From Marinobacter gelidimuriae (GTDB taxonomy: Bacteria > Pseudomonadota > Gammaproteobacteria > Pseudomonadales > Oleiphilaceae): a stretch of DNA of 64,000 nucleotides. A program made the position numbers and the translations under genes. Shown piece after piece: positions 8,940 through 17,864 of the stretch. The stretch lies in contig NZ_KB889870.1 in NCBI RefSeq assembly GCF_000372805.1, positions 154-64,153 of the forward strand, written 5' to 3'. Within the stretch, counting starts at the first letter, position 1; the number at the start of each line of letters is the position of its first letter. A model generated the notes under the pieces. The model saw only the letters and a list, made by a program, of their open reading frames with translations. It was not told the origin of the DNA and did no database searches.

Positions 8940-9524
8940 ATGGAACCTTCTTCCTTGATTCGTCGCTTTGCCCGTCATGTTAGTACGGTCGCTGTTGTTG
9001 CCGCGGTCGCCAGTTGCATTCCGCTGATGGCTGCCGCCCACACCGCTCCCAATCCCCATGTTAGCGGTGTCATGGTGGAGCACGGTTGGAGCCGGCCAAC
9101 GCCGCCGGGCGCAGCGGTCGGGGTTGGCTACATGGTCATTCACAACCACACTGACGCAGCGGTACGCCTCACCGGCGCCACCAGCGAGGTTGCCACAGAC
9201 GTTTCCATTCATGAAACCCTCGCAGACAACGGCATGATGCGTATGAAACCGCTACCGGATGGCGTGAGCATAGACTCTGGTCAGAGCGTGGAGTTCAAGC
9301 CCCTGAGCTATCACCTGATGCTGGAAGGTTTAAAACAGCCGTTAAAGGTCGGGCAGAAAATTCCTGTGACGCTTAAATTTGAACGCATCCCGGCGCAGAA
9401 CGCCGTACTGGACGTCAGGTCGCTGGATAACAGTGGCGAAGACGATGGTGGAGTGGACCATTCGACGATGAATCACTCCGCAATAGATCATTCCAGCATG
9501 AACCACTCCGATATGGATCATTAA
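8940..9524 (+). CDS. Periplasmic copper chaperone (PCuAC family)
   Basis: PCuAC proteins carry Cu(I) in the periplasm, often towards cytochrome c oxidase. The ATG at 8940 follows AGGAG; the longer frame from 8913 is not used. Residues 1-33 are a signal peptide ending LMAAAHT. The mature domain shows the family pattern of metal ligands: His in VSIHET, the Met run NGMMRMKPL and HLM in LSYHLMLEG. It ends with a tail of about 22 residues made of repeated DHSTMNHSAIDHSSMNHS-like units, rich in His, Met and Asp, which probably binds extra metal. No copper enzyme is adjacent. Confidence 0.85.
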   Translation: MEPSSLIRRFARHVSTVAVVAAVASCIPLMAAAHTAPNPHVSGVMVEHGWSRPTPPGAAVGVGYMVIHNHTDAAVRLTGATSEVATDVSIHETLADNGMMRMKPLPDGVSIDSGQSVEFKPLSYHLMLEGLKQPLKVGQKIPVTLKFERIPAQNAVLDVRSLDNSGEDDGGVDHSTMNHSAIDHSSMNHSDMDH

Positions 9525-9594
9525 TGGCGATTGTGGGGTAAAGCCGATATTCTGCGCAGCTTCTAAAAAACCAAGTTTTTTAAGGAATCTGCGT

Positions 9595-10203
9595 GTGCTT
9601 GAAAGTTACCTAACCGGCTTACTGGTGTGTGGCGGTTTAATTATTGCCATTGGCGCTCAAAATGCGTACTTGTTGAGCCAGGCCATTCGCCGGGAGCACC
9701 ATTGGCCGGTGGCGGCTATTTGTGCCGTGTGCGATGCCAGTCTGTTCACCCTGGGCATGTTCGGCGTTAGCGCGGCGCTGATGGCGGTGCCCCAGGCGCT
9801 GGAGTTTTTGCGCTGGCTAGGCGTGATGTTTTTGGGCTGGCTGGCGCTTCAGGCGGCCGTGCGTGTCTGGAGGGGCCGCGCTGCGTTAAAAATTGGCGCG
9901 GCCACTCGAGGCAGTTTGCGCAAGGTTGTATTGACCGCGCTGGCGGTCACTCTTCTGAACCCTCAGGTTTACCTCGACACATTGTTGCTGGTGCCGGCGA
10001 TTGGTGCCCAGCAGAGCAGTGCCGTGGCTTTTGTGATCGGCGCCAGCACCGCTTCGGTGGTGTGGTTTAGCCTGCTGGCGTGGGGCGGTGCAGCTTTGGC
10101 ACCCGTGCTGTCGCGGCCACTGGCCTGGCGCGTTATTGACGGCCTGATTGGTTTAATGATGGCGGCGATAGCGTTGCAATTGGCCCTTAATGGCAGTCTG
10201 TAG
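9595..10203 (+). CDS. LysE/ArgO-family amino acid exporter
   Basis: An inner-membrane exporter of basic amino acids. The 202 residues have about six hydrophobic segments and the family signature IGAQNAYLLSQAIRREH near the N-terminus, followed by CDASLF and, in the middle, LNPQVYLDTLLL. Length and motifs match ArgO (arginine export). The start is GTG at 9595 with TAAGGAAT upstream. In relatives such genes are usually controlled by a LysR regulator (ArgP); none is adjacent here. Confidence 0.85.
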   Translation: MLESYLTGLLVCGGLIIAIGAQNAYLLSQAIRREHHWPVAAICAVCDASLFTLGMFGVSAALMAVPQALEFLRWLGVMFLGWLALQAAVRVWRGRAALKIGAATRGSLRKVVLTALAVTLLNPQVYLDTLLLVPAIGAQQSSAVAFVIGASTASVVWFSLLAWGGAALAPVLSRPLAWRVIDGLIGLMMAAIALQLALNGSL

Positions 10204-10295
10204 CGCCCTTTTACCTTTACCCCGAATGCGTATTACGCTGCCCTGAAACCAGCCGTGATCAACGCAGCGTTCAAAACACCACTTTGAGCGTGTTC

Positions 10296-10361
10296 ATGAA
10301 TAAATCCATTCGCCGCGTGTTTGCCAGGATTAAGAGCAAAATTCGCTGGCTGGCGTGGTAA
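10296..10361 (+). CDS. Possible 21-residue basic peptide ORF
   Basis: A short frame MNKSIRRVFARIKSKIRWLAW ends nine bases before the arfB start. It is very basic and amphipathic. There is only a weak ribosome site (GAG). It could be a leader peptide of arfB or chance. Confidence 0.2.
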   Translation: MNKSIRRVFARIKSKIRWLAW

Positions 10362-10369
10362 AGTAAGTC

Positions 10370-10783
10370 ATGCTTAAATTAACTAATGCTGTTGAACTTG
10401 CGGACTGGGAGATCGAAATTACCCAGATTCGCGCTCAGGGTGCCGGTGGGCAGAATGTCAACAAGGTCTCCTCTGCGGTGCACCTTCGCTTCGACATTCT
10501 GAACTCGTCGCTGCCACCGTTTTATAAAGAACGTTTGATGGCGCTGAGCGATCAGCGTATCAGCAAAGACGGCGTGCTCATGCTCAAGGCGCAGTCGCAC
10601 CGAACGTTAGAGCTTAATAAGGACGATGCTCTGCAGCGCCTGAAGGCGTTGATTCTGCAAGCCGCAAAACCGCAAAAAGCTCGCCGCGCCACAAAACCCA
10701 GCAAATCCGCCAAGCGCAAGCGCACCGACGGTAAAGTGCAAAAGGGCCGTACCAAAGCGTTGCGGGGAAAGGTTCAGGTTTAG
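10370..10783 (+). CDS. arfB: Ribosome rescue hydrolase ArfB
   Basis: ArfB (YaeJ) frees ribosomes stalled at the end of broken mRNA by hydrolysing the peptidyl-tRNA. The 137-residue protein has the GGQ motif (G26-G27-Q28 in AQGAGGQNVNKVSSAVHLRF) and the basic C-terminal tail (KARRATKPSKSAKRKRTDGK) that enters the empty mRNA channel. Length is normal. Its stop overlaps, on the opposite strand, the stop of the next gene. Confidence 0.93.
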   Translation: MLKLTNAVELADWEIEITQIRAQGAGGQNVNKVSSAVHLRFDILNSSLPPFYKERLMALSDQRISKDGVLMLKAQSHRTLELNKDDALQRLKALILQAAKPQKARRATKPSKSAKRKRTDGKVQKGRTKALRGKVQV

Positions 10784-11910
10784 CCCGCTCGAGTCTGTTC
10801 TGCCGCGCCGGTGTGAACTCTTAGAAACTCCGCCATATCGTCAAAAGCCTCGTCTGCTTCTGGCAGCATCGGGCCGAAAATCTGCCACACGTGCACCATT
10901 CCCTGCCAGATATGCAGTTCCACCGGTGAGCCTTCTGCTTGCGCCTTGGCGGCGTAGCGCCTTGCGTTATCTACCAGCATTTCGCAGTCACTGGCCTGAA
11001 TCAGGGTGGGCGGCAGGTCATGCAGCGGCCCGCGTAGTGGCGAAGCCACGGGGCTGGCCGGTCGCATGCGGAAAGTTGCCGTACTGAACCACCACAAAAC
11101 CGGCAGCGGCACTTTTTGCAGGCCACCAAACATTGGGCCTAGCATGGGGTCGGTGGCTATATTGCTTCGATTGCTGGGCGCGGTCATGGTCATGTCAGTG
11201 GACGGCGACAGCGCAATGGCCGCATCGGCCTGGCGCAGCTTCTGGTCGCGCAGCCAGGCAATCAGAGCCAAGGTATGGCTGCCCCCGGCCGAATCACCCG
11301 CAATCACCATAATCTGAGCCTCCTGCTTGCCCTCCGGGCCGTTTTCTAACAGCCACTCATAGGCCTTGCGGCAGTCTTCCACGCCGGCCATATAGCGATA
11401 TTCCGGCATCAGCCGATAGTCCACCGCAAACACCGCAGCCTTGCCAATTTGCGACAGCTGGTCGGTCATGCTGCGATGGCTGCGCGGGCTACCTGCCATC
11501 CAGGCGCCGCCATGAATGTACAGAATACGCCGACGGGTATCGGCGCCGGGGGCTACCACCCACTCACCGCGGGGCTGGTCGGTCGCAGTCACGGTAGACA
11601 CCATGTGCAGGTCATCGCTAATGCTGTCCATATAATCGCGCATGGCAAGAAGTCGCGCCCGCCCCCTAACGCCATGCAGCTTTTGCCCCATATTGCGTAC
11701 GCGCTCGATCACCTCTTTGTTGGCGATGCTAGGCAGTGCGGTCCGCGATTTGAACTCATGACTATCAAACGTCGAATAGTCTTCTGGCCGGAACAGCACG
11801 AACGACACGGCTAAAAAAACCAGCAAAGACAGACCGATGAAGATCAGTAAATACAGAGCCCACATCATAAAAATGCCTCGCCAGCCGCTTGCAGTTTCTG
11901 TTTTAAGCAT
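10780..11910 (-). CDS. Membrane-anchored alpha/beta hydrolase (HSL-type esterase)
   Basis: An esterase or lipase of the hormone-sensitive-lipase group. A membrane helix at about 15-40 would anchor it to the inner membrane. The oxyanion motif HGG is at 133-135 (LYIHGGAWMAG), and the nucleophile elbow GDSAGG at 205-210 has Ser207. Near the end, ASDCEMLVDNA and MVHVW offer the catalytic Asp and His. The long linker 45-120 before the core is typical of lipid-active members. The natural substrate cannot be told from sequence. Confidence 0.85.
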   Translation of the reverse strand: MLKTETASGWRGIFMMWALYLLIFIGLSLLVFLAVSFVLFRPEDYSTFDSHEFKSRTALPSIANKEVIERVRNMGQKLHGVRGRARLLAMRDYMDSISDDLHMVSTVTATDQPRGEWVVAPGADTRRRILYIHGGAWMAGSPRSHRSMTDQLSQIGKAAVFAVDYRLMPEYRYMAGVEDCRKAYEWLLENGPEGKQEAQIMVIAGDSAGGSHTLALIAWLRDQKLRQADAAIALSPSTDMTMTAPSNRSNIATDPMLGPMFGGLQKVPLPVLWWFSTATFRMRPASPVASPLRGPLHDLPPTLIQASDCEMLVDNARRYAAKAQAEGSPVELHIWQGMVHVWQIFGPMLPEADEAFDDMAEFLRVHTGAAEQTRAG

Positions 11911-12024
11911 TGCATAAGCACGCGTTGGTTGCCAGATTCAATACCGCTCGCGGTTGAAACTGTGAGCCGGCGGCCTAAAGTAAGTAAGGGCTATCAACAT
12001 TCAATGACCACGGTGAAGCGAATC

Positions 12025-12723
12025 ATGAGCGATCAACCCGTACTGCTGATTACAGGCGCATCTTCAGGTATTGGGGCGGCTACCGCACGGGCAGCGGCCA
12101 AACAGGGCTATCGCCTGGTTCTGGCGGCTCGTTCGGAGGCTAAACTGCACAAGTTGCAACAGGAACTTGGCGGTAAAGAGCAGGTATTAACGGTGCGCTG
12201 CGACGTGCAAAGCGACACAGACCAGCGTGAAATGGTGAAAAAGGCGCTGGCCAGTTTTGGTCGCATCGATGCCGTATTCGCCAACGCCGGCCGCGGGGGT
12301 GAACCCGGCGGCTTCAGTGGTGCAGATGCGGAAGTCTGGAAAGATATGATTCTGACCAACATCTACGGTGTTGGCCTGACTGTGCAGCATTGCCTGCCGG
12401 CGCTGAGGGAGAGCCGTGGGCACCTGTTATTGACGGGCTCTGCCGCGGGACGGGTAACCATTCCGGGATCTATGTACAGCGCCACCAAGTGGGCCGTGTC
12501 GGCCATTGGCTATGGCGCTCGCGAAGAACTGCGGGGCTCCGGTATTCGAGTAACCCTGATCGAGCCGGGCATGGTAGACACGCCCTTCTTTGACCAACAG
12601 CCAGACAACGCGCTGCAGCCAGACGACATTGCCAACGCGGTCATGTACGCCGTGGCCCAGCCGGCACATGTAGACGTTAACGAAATACTGGTGCGGCCTA
12701 CGCCTGCGATCAAAGACGCGTAG
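12025..12723 (+). CDS. Short-chain dehydrogenase/reductase
   Basis: A classical NAD(P)-dependent oxidoreductase of about 232 residues. It has TGASSGIG at 10-17, FANAGRGG after the fourth strand, the active-site Tyr and Lys in MYSATKWAV, and IEPGMVDTPF after it. The start is placed at ATG 12025 because it fits the family length; an in-frame ATG at 12004 would add seven residues. It diverges from the esterase upstream. The substrate is unknown. Confidence 0.82.
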   Translation: MSDQPVLLITGASSGIGAATARAAAKQGYRLVLAARSEAKLHKLQQELGGKEQVLTVRCDVQSDTDQREMVKKALASFGRIDAVFANAGRGGEPGGFSGADAEVWKDMILTNIYGVGLTVQHCLPALRESRGHLLLTGSAAGRVTIPGSMYSATKWAVSAIGYGAREELRGSGIRVTLIEPGMVDTPFFDQQPDNALQPDDIANAVMYAVAQPAHVDVNEILVRPTPAIKDA

Positions 12724-12789
12724 ACCGAAAATAGTGCCGGAAAGATTGCCGAAAATAGTGCAGATAGAGAAAACAGATGAAAGCCTGCG

Positions 12790-13743
12790 TTAGCGTTTAG
12801 TGCTGCGCTGGCGCTGTTTCTTCGGCTTGGGTTTTGGCCGCGCCGCAGGCTTTGAGCCGGGGCGGTTATCGGGCCGTCCGCCGGGCTTTCCTGCAGATTT
12901 GGCGCTTGGCCGGGAAGGGGGCCTATTGCCGGCGCGTGGCTTGTGGCTCTCGCGCTTTTGTGCCGAAGCAGTGGCCGGCTTCGTCTTACCGGCGGGCTTT
13001 TGAGGCGCAGCCGGGGCATCGGATGACGAATCCCGAATGCTGTCCATCAGCACCGCCAGTTCTTTCGATGTTAAATCCCGCCATTGGCCTACGGGCAGAT
13101 TGCCCAGGCTAATATTCATAATGCGCTGCCGTTCCAGGCGCGTTACGTCAAAGCCAAAATGTTCCGCCATGCGTCGAATCTGCCGGTTCAGGCCTTGTAC
13201 CAGAACAATGCGGAACACAAAGCGCGATTCCTGCGACACCCGGCATTTTTTTGTAACCGTACCCAGAATTGGCACTCCGCCGGCCATACCATCAATAAAG
13301 GTCTTGGTGATGGGCTTATCAACGGTGACCAAATACTCTTTCTCGTGATTATTACCCGCCCGCAGGATCTTGTTGACCAGATCGCCGTTGCTGGTCATAA
13401 AAATCAGCCCTTGAGAATCCTTGTCTAGCCGGCCGATAGGGAAAATTCTCACCGTGTGCCCGACAAAGCGCTGAATATTGTCGCGCTCGGCGCTGTCGGT
13501 GGTGCTGACAATGCCCACCGGCTTGTTCAGAGCGATGAATACCTGATCTTCCTCAGCACGGGGCTCAATGATTTGGCCGTTGACCATGACCGTATCCGTC
13601 GGCGATACCTGATCGCCAACGCTGGCGCGCTTGCCGTTGATTCGCACATTACCCTGCTCGATGTATCGGTCGGCCTCACGCCGCGAACAAATGCCGCTCT
13701 CGCTGATGTATTTGTTCAGGCGTGTGGAAGAAGACTGGGTCAT
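12790..13743 (-). CDS. rluF: 23S rRNA pseudouridine synthase RluF
   Basis: Makes pseudouridine in 23S rRNA (E. coli RluF acts at U2604). An S4 RNA-binding domain ([21 protein letters not shown], residues 8-28) is followed by the RluB/E/F catalytic domain, with the catalytic Asp107 in [10 protein letters not shown], and by [14 protein letters not shown]. From about residue 240 the protein ends in a low-complexity tail of roughly 75 residues rich in Lys, Pro, Arg and Gly, likely an RNA-binding extension. The start is ATG 13743; a GTG three codons earlier is also open. Confidence 0.9.
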   Translation of the reverse strand: MTQSSSTRLNKYISESGICSRREADRYIEQGNVRINGKRASVGDQVSPTDTVMVNGQIIEPRAEEDQVFIALNKPVGIVSTTDSAERDNIQRFVGHTVRIFPIGRLDKDSQGLIFMTSNGDLVNKILRAGNNHEKEYLVTVDKPITKTFIDGMAGGVPILGTVTKKCRVSQESRFVFRIVLVQGLNRQIRRMAEHFGFDVTRLERQRIMNISLGNLPVGQWRDLTSKELAVLMDSIRDSSSDAPAAPQKPAGKTKPATASAQKRESHKPRAGNRPPSRPSAKSAGKPGGRPDNRPGSKPAARPKPKPKKQRQRSTKR

Positions 13744-13925
13744 GCAGGGCACCGGCTGGGTGTGGGTTCAGTTAAGCCGTGCATCATAACAGGCGAGCGC
13801 GCCGGTAGCAGCCGACAGCAGGCAAGGGTTTAATCGTCAGAGTGTTAACCAGAGCGCTGGACGTGAATACCCGCCTCTGCCATTGTTGCCCGATAACGCC
13901 CGCTTAAACCACCTAGAACCGCCCT

Positions 13926-14579
13926 ATGCCCTCAACGCTTTCAATAATTTGCCCTGTCTGCGAGCAGGCCGAGTTACAACACTTCCAGGCCATCAAAAAA
14001 CAGCACTATTTGCGCTGCCCGGAATGCCAGTGCACCGCGATGGATCCTGACTGCCGTTTAAGTGCCGAGCAGGAAAAAGCCATCTACCAATACCACGACA
14101 ACAACCCGGGTGATTCCGGTTATCGTCGTTTCCTGTCTAAGGTAGCAGATCCCTTATTGGCCCGACTTCCCCGCGGAGCTCACGGCCTGGATTTCGGCTG
14201 TGGTCCCGGCCCGGTGCTGGCTGGCATGCTGGAGGAAGCGGGTATGACCATGGTGCTTTACGATCCGTTCTTCCATCCGCAGCCTGATGGCTTGCAGCAA
14301 CAATACGACTTCATCACCTGCACTGAAGTGCTGGAACACCTTCATCAGCCCGCCGCGGTGTTACGTCAGCTGGATGGCCTGTTAAAGCCTGGCGGCTTGC
14401 TGGCTGTGATGACCTGCTTTCAGACTGACGACACCCGTTTTGCAAGCTGGCATTACCGGCGCGATCCCACTCATGTGGTGTTTTACAAAGAAGAAACCCT
14501 AGTGTTAATCGCTGAACAGTATAAATGGGCGCTGGAAATACCGAGAAAGGATGTGGCTATTTTTACCAAAGCAGAATGA
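13926..14579 (+). CDS. Class I SAM-dependent methyltransferase with zinc ribbon
   Basis: The first 35 residues carry two CxxC pairs (C9/C12 and C31/C34), a likely zinc ribbon. A small Rossmann methyltransferase follows, with motif I LDFGCGPGPV at 88-97 and the acidic motif II LYDPFF, then FITCTEVLEHL and LKPGGLLAVMT. HYRRDPTHVVFY resembles the ending of the UbiE/methyltransferase-11 group. 217 residues is a complete length for this type. The substrate is unknown. Confidence 0.82.
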   Translation: MPSTLSIICPVCEQAELQHFQAIKKQHYLRCPECQCTAMDPDCRLSAEQEKAIYQYHDNNPGDSGYRRFLSKVADPLLARLPRGAHGLDFGCGPGPVLAGMLEEAGMTMVLYDPFFHPQPDGLQQQYDFITCTEVLEHLHQPAAVLRQLDGLLKPGGLLAVMTCFQTDDTRFASWHYRRDPTHVVFYKEETLVLIAEQYKWALEIPRKDVAIFTKAE

Positions 14580-14804
14580 GGAGGTCTGAACGTAGCGTTG
14601 GGTGAAATGAGACGCCGGTTGCTCAACGGATGAAAATAGATGCATTTGCTTCAACTCAGGAGCAGCAGCGAATTTTGATAATGGCGAATCTCGGATCGCA
14701 GACGCGAAGCCGAATACCGACGGAAAATCTGTTGAGCAGATAGCTTCCGTGATTGACGACAAAGATGGCCCAGTTAAGGAAAGAGTTTAGAAGGAAACAG
14801 CAAA

Positions 14805-14999
14805 ATGGACATCCTTCAACTAATCGTGGTTTATCATGGAGCAAAGAATAGCCTACCGGATACTGGTGGCTATATCGTTGATAAAATTTATAAGATGCCG
14901 CAAGAAAGCCCTGAAGTGGCGAAGACACGGATAATTCAAATGATGCGTTTCCCGCAGTCGATATCGGATATCACGCCAATCAGGTGGCCTCTACGATGA
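14805..14999 (+). CDS. Hypothetical 64-residue ORF
   Basis: ATG at 14805 has a strong ribosome site, AAGGAAA, seven bases upstream. The product begins MDILQLIVVYHGAKNS. No family recognised. Reading continues in a different frame beyond 14930, so this may be the front of a frameshifted gene. Confidence 0.28.
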   Translation: MDILQLIVVYHGAKNSLPDTGGYIVDKIYKMPQESPEVAKTRIIQMMRFPQSISDITPIRWPLR

Positions 15000-15172
15000 T
15001 CCAGGCGCTGGAATTGGATCGAGGGCCAGCCGGAGTCAGTAATAGTATCGGCCGATTCGATGTGTCTCAGGAGAACTTTGGGAATATTGTCGATCTTCGT
15101 GTCTATTTGGAAAGGCACAAGTCGGGCGCGGCCTATACCAGGCCAGAGGATTTTGGGCTAATCACGCTTTAG
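14984..15172 (+). CDS. Hypothetical 62-residue ORF (C-terminal end of a decayed gene?)
   Basis: The frame is open from about 14920 and contains NQVASTMIQALELDRGP, then RFDVSQENFGNIVDLRVYLE, ending PEDFGLITL. Only a GTG at 14984 is available as start, without a clear ribosome site. The composition looks protein-like; the family is not recognised. Confidence 0.28.
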   Translation: MASTMIQALELDRGPAGVSNSIGRFDVSQENFGNIVDLRVYLERHKSGAAYTRPEDFGLITL

Positions 15173-15258
15173 TGGAGCGGGAAGACAGGGGGAACAAGCA
15201 GCTGTAATCTTGTGCACAAGCTGCCGGGGTCATGCTGACCGCTTCTCGCTCCTTAGAT

Positions 15259-16125
15259 CTAAGAAAATTGTAGGACAGCAATTCCAAAAAAAGTGACTAG
15301 CGCAAAGAATGAACGGCGAACGCCTATTTTTTCGGAGAGGAAAAGTTTGCCAAGGATCAAAGAGAACAAAACACTGGTCTCGCGCAGTACTGCTACCAAA
15401 GCAATAGGCGCGTGGGCGAACGCCCAGATCGCGATCCAAAAACATGCAAAAGCTGCGAAACCGGCGAGCAAGCCACGGCCCCGGGTTTCGACTGCTGCTA
15501 TAAATGCGGACCGGCCACGATAAAAGTACATGAAGGTCATCATACCCAATCCATCAAGTATAAAGAGCCAAGCTGCAAAAGTAGCGATGGACTTGAGGGT
15601 GGTCGCATTTTCACCGACTCGAACCCCGACCCCGTCGAGCAGGGTGTATGCGGCTACGCTCAATCCGGCCCCAAGACACAACGTTAGGGCAACACCACTA
15701 AGCCGTACAGCACTGCTGTTTTCAGGCACTGATAGACCGAAAGCACCAAGAACGATAATTAGGATACCTAGAAGCATTACACCTGTTAATTCTTCTTGAA
15801 GAACCAACATACTTACGGATGTAACCAATACAATACTGAACCCGCGCGATATTGGATAGATTTTAGTCATCTCGCCACGTTCATAGGCCTTTGCCAGAGC
15901 GATTTTATATGTTGTATGCGGCACGGCGGCCAAGCTCAACCAAATCCATGCTTCTGGAGCAGGATATCCAAGAAAAGGAACCATCATCACAGCTATTGAG
16001 AATTGTACGATGGCGATGGTAAGCATCATCGTAAGTTTGTCAGAATGCCCTTTAACGATAGTGTTCCAGATTGCGTGTAGCAGAGCCGCGCCCAGCACGC
16101 CGAATATTACAATGGCCAAACTCAA
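15259..16125 (-). CDS. EamA-family drug/metabolite transporter
   Basis: A ten-helix inner-membrane transporter made of two EamA repeats. Hydrophobic segments cover nearly the whole 288 residues; LLHAIWNTIVKG at the start and KIALAKAYERGEMTKIYPISRGFSIVLVT at the end of the first repeat are typical of this group. The second repeat ends with LRETSVLFSLILGKLFLSEKIG. The only start in frame is TTG 16125, with no clear ribosome site, so the N-terminus is uncertain. The exported compound is unknown. Confidence 0.8.
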   Translation of the reverse strand: MSLAIVIFGVLGAALLHAIWNTIVKGHSDKLTMMLTIAIVQFSIAVMMVPFLGYPAPEAWIWLSLAAVPHTTYKIALAKAYERGEMTKIYPISRGFSIVLVTSVSMLVLQEELTGVMLLGILIIVLGAFGLSVPENSSAVRLSGVALTLCLGAGLSVAAYTLLDGVGVRVGENATTLKSIATFAAWLFILDGLGMMTFMYFYRGRSAFIAAVETRGRGLLAGFAAFACFWIAIWAFAHAPIALVAVLRETSVLFSLILGKLFLSEKIGVRRSFFALVTFFGIAVLQFS

Positions 16126-16217
16126 CGCGTAAGCCCACTATGCAGAATTGTTCTTTGACCAGTGAAGGTGCCCACCATAAAACCTATCACCGAAGTGTAA
16201 ATGCCAGCTGCAGTGTT

Positions 16218-16964
16218 CTAATACCGCCCCGAAAGAACCAGTTCCGAAAACCGTTGCAGCAAACTGCTGGCTTCCGGCGCAGGTTTAACCGCGGCCAGTA
16301 AAGCCGCCGCATCGCTTCCTTCAGACTCTATATCCAAAGCCTGAACCGCCAGATAAACGCGCATCACCTCATCGGTAAACTCCGGATGAAACTGCACACC
16401 CCAGGCGCATTCACCAATCCGAAAAGCCTGATGCGGCTCGAAATCCGAAGTACCCAACAGCACCGCCTGTGGCGGCAAACTCAACACCGACTGCTTGTGA
16501 GTTAGCTGGGCTGAAAACTGGGAGGGCATGGTGCCAAAAAGCGCGTCGCTTGCGGCTGATTCTGTGAGTGTAACGGTATGAGTGCCACTTTCACGGCCTT
16601 CAGGATGGTAATCCACTGTGCCACCAAGGGCGTGAGCCAACAATTGGTGGCCATAGCACACACCCAGCAGCGGCACCTTTGCCGTCACCGCAGCGGCCAG
16701 CCACTGCGCGGTTTGCTCGCTCCAGGGGTCGCGGTTGCTCACCATGGCCGGAGAGCCGGTGATCACAATGCCGTCCCAGTCTGAAGGTTCGCCCGGTGAT
16801 TCGCCGGCCACCACGTTCACCACAGACAATTCCAGTGCCGAAGACAGCCCGCGAACAAACCAAGATTCAAAATCACCGCAGCGTTCGCGAATCTGTGGGT
16901 AGGTTTCGCCAGTTTTCACAATAATAACGCGGGGCTTGCGCGTGTCAGCGAGCGGAGTCGTCAT
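16218..16964 (-). CDS. Class I glutamine amidotransferase-like protein
   Basis: A free-standing amidotransferase domain related to the GuaA N-terminal domain. The catalytic triad is visible: Cys103 in GVCYGHQLLAHALGG, and His193 and Glu195 in GVQFHPEF. The glycine-rich VITGSPAMVSNRDPWSE (about 68-83) forms the oxyanion region. 248 residues is normal. Members act on gamma-glutamyl compounds or as unknown amidases; the substrate cannot be inferred here. It lies 18 bases downstream of the yebC-like gene on the same strand, so the two are probably co-transcribed. Confidence 0.85.
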   Translation of the reverse strand: MTTPLADTRKPRVIIVKTGETYPQIRERCGDFESWFVRGLSSALELSVVNVVAGESPGEPSDWDGIVITGSPAMVSNRDPWSEQTAQWLAAAVTAKVPLLGVCYGHQLLAHALGGTVDYHPEGRESGTHTVTLTESAASDALFGTMPSQFSAQLTHKQSVLSLPPQAVLLGTSDFEPHQAFRIGECAWGVQFHPEFTDEVMRVYLAVQALDIESEGSDAAALLAAVKPAPEASSLLQRFSELVLSGRY

Positions 16965-16982
16965 AGGCGAAAAATTTCCTGC

Positions 16983-17717
16983 TTAAGATGTTTGTTCTGG
17001 CGGCAGTTCCGCGTTGTGGAACACGTTCTGAACATCGTCCAGGTCATTCAGCATATCCAGGAATTTCTCGAACATCGGAATGTCGTCGCCGCTCACCTCT
17101 GTGGTGGTTTTTGCAAGAAACTGAATGTCGTCAGCGTCGAAATCAATGCCTTCGAACGCGTCTACCAGCGCTTGCCGGGCTTTGGCGTATTCGTTGTGGG
17201 GCGCGAACACAGTGATCAGTTCGTCTTCCGTTTCGATGTCGGTTACGTCTACATCCGCATCCATCAACGCTTCCAGAACAGCGTCTTCATCTTGCCCCTT
17301 GAAGGCAAAAATCGCGCAATGGTCGAACATGTGGGCAACGGTGCCCGGCGTGCCGATTCTGGCTTTGGTTTTGGTAAACGCCAGGCGCACATCACCAAAT
17401 GTGCGGTTGGGGTTGTCGGTCAGGCAGTCCACAATCACCATGCAGTTGCCTGGGCCATAGCCTTCATAGCGCGCTGGTGAGTAGTCTTCGCCAGTACCGC
17501 CGCGAGCCTTGTCGATGGCCTTTTCAATAACGTGGCTGGGGACCTGGTCTTTTTTGGCGCGATCGATCAGCCCGCGAAGGGACAGGTTGCCGTCTGGGTC
17601 GGTGCCGCCGGATTTAGCCGACATATAGATTTCACGACCGTACTTGCTGTAAACCTTGGTCTTGGCGTCGGCCGTTTTGGCCATGGATTGTTTGCGGTTC
17701 TGATAGGCTCTGCCCAT
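16983..17717 (-). CDS. YebC/PmpR-family protein (YeeN-type paralogue)
   Basis: YebC/TACO1 proteins bind ribosomes or DNA and have been described both as transcription regulators and as translation factors for difficult peptide stretches. The 244 residues show the three-domain fold: [20 protein letters not shown] at the start (the usual version begins MAGHSKW), [20 protein letters not shown] in the centre, and [11 protein letters not shown] near the end. The altered N-terminus marks the YeeN subgroup rather than the main YebC. It starts at ATG 17717 with GAGGCAG upstream. Confidence 0.87.
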   Translation of the reverse strand: MGRAYQNRKQSMAKTADAKTKVYSKYGREIYMSAKSGGTDPDGNLSLRGLIDRAKKDQVPSHVIEKAIDKARGGTGEDYSPARYEGYGPGNCMVIVDCLTDNPNRTFGDVRLAFTKTKARIGTPGTVAHMFDHCAIFAFKGQDEDAVLEALMDADVDVTDIETEDELITVFAPHNEYAKARQALVDAFEGIDFDADDIQFLAKTTTEVSGDDIPMFEKFLDMLNDLDDVQNVFHNAELPPEQTS

Positions 17718-17864
17718 GTGCGCTGCCTCGTTGATTGCTGAGTGGGGCTCTTTGAAGAAGTGAAGATTTTACTGGACAACGCAGGGATGCAACAGGAGTT
17801 ATTTTCCTTATATATAATCCACAAGACACTGGTGCCCACTCTCAAGCGTATCTTAAGCCGCAAG

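Larger units (their letters stand above)
14580..15258 (+). other. Gene-poor stretch with small or decayed ORFs
   Basis: No gene of a known family is visible in these 680 bases. Several overlapping frames look partly coding: SGAAANFDNGESRIADAK near 14660-14780, an ORF at 14805-14999, and NQVASTMIQALELDRGP onward to 15172 in another frame. This looks like a decayed gene with frameshifts or a cluster of short unknown genes. A+T content is higher than in the neighbours. Confidence 0.4.

Noticed and set aside
9525..9594. Possible terminator between the copper chaperone and the exporter
   Set aside because: The A-rich and T-rich runs pair only weakly and the ribosome site of the next gene lies within them.
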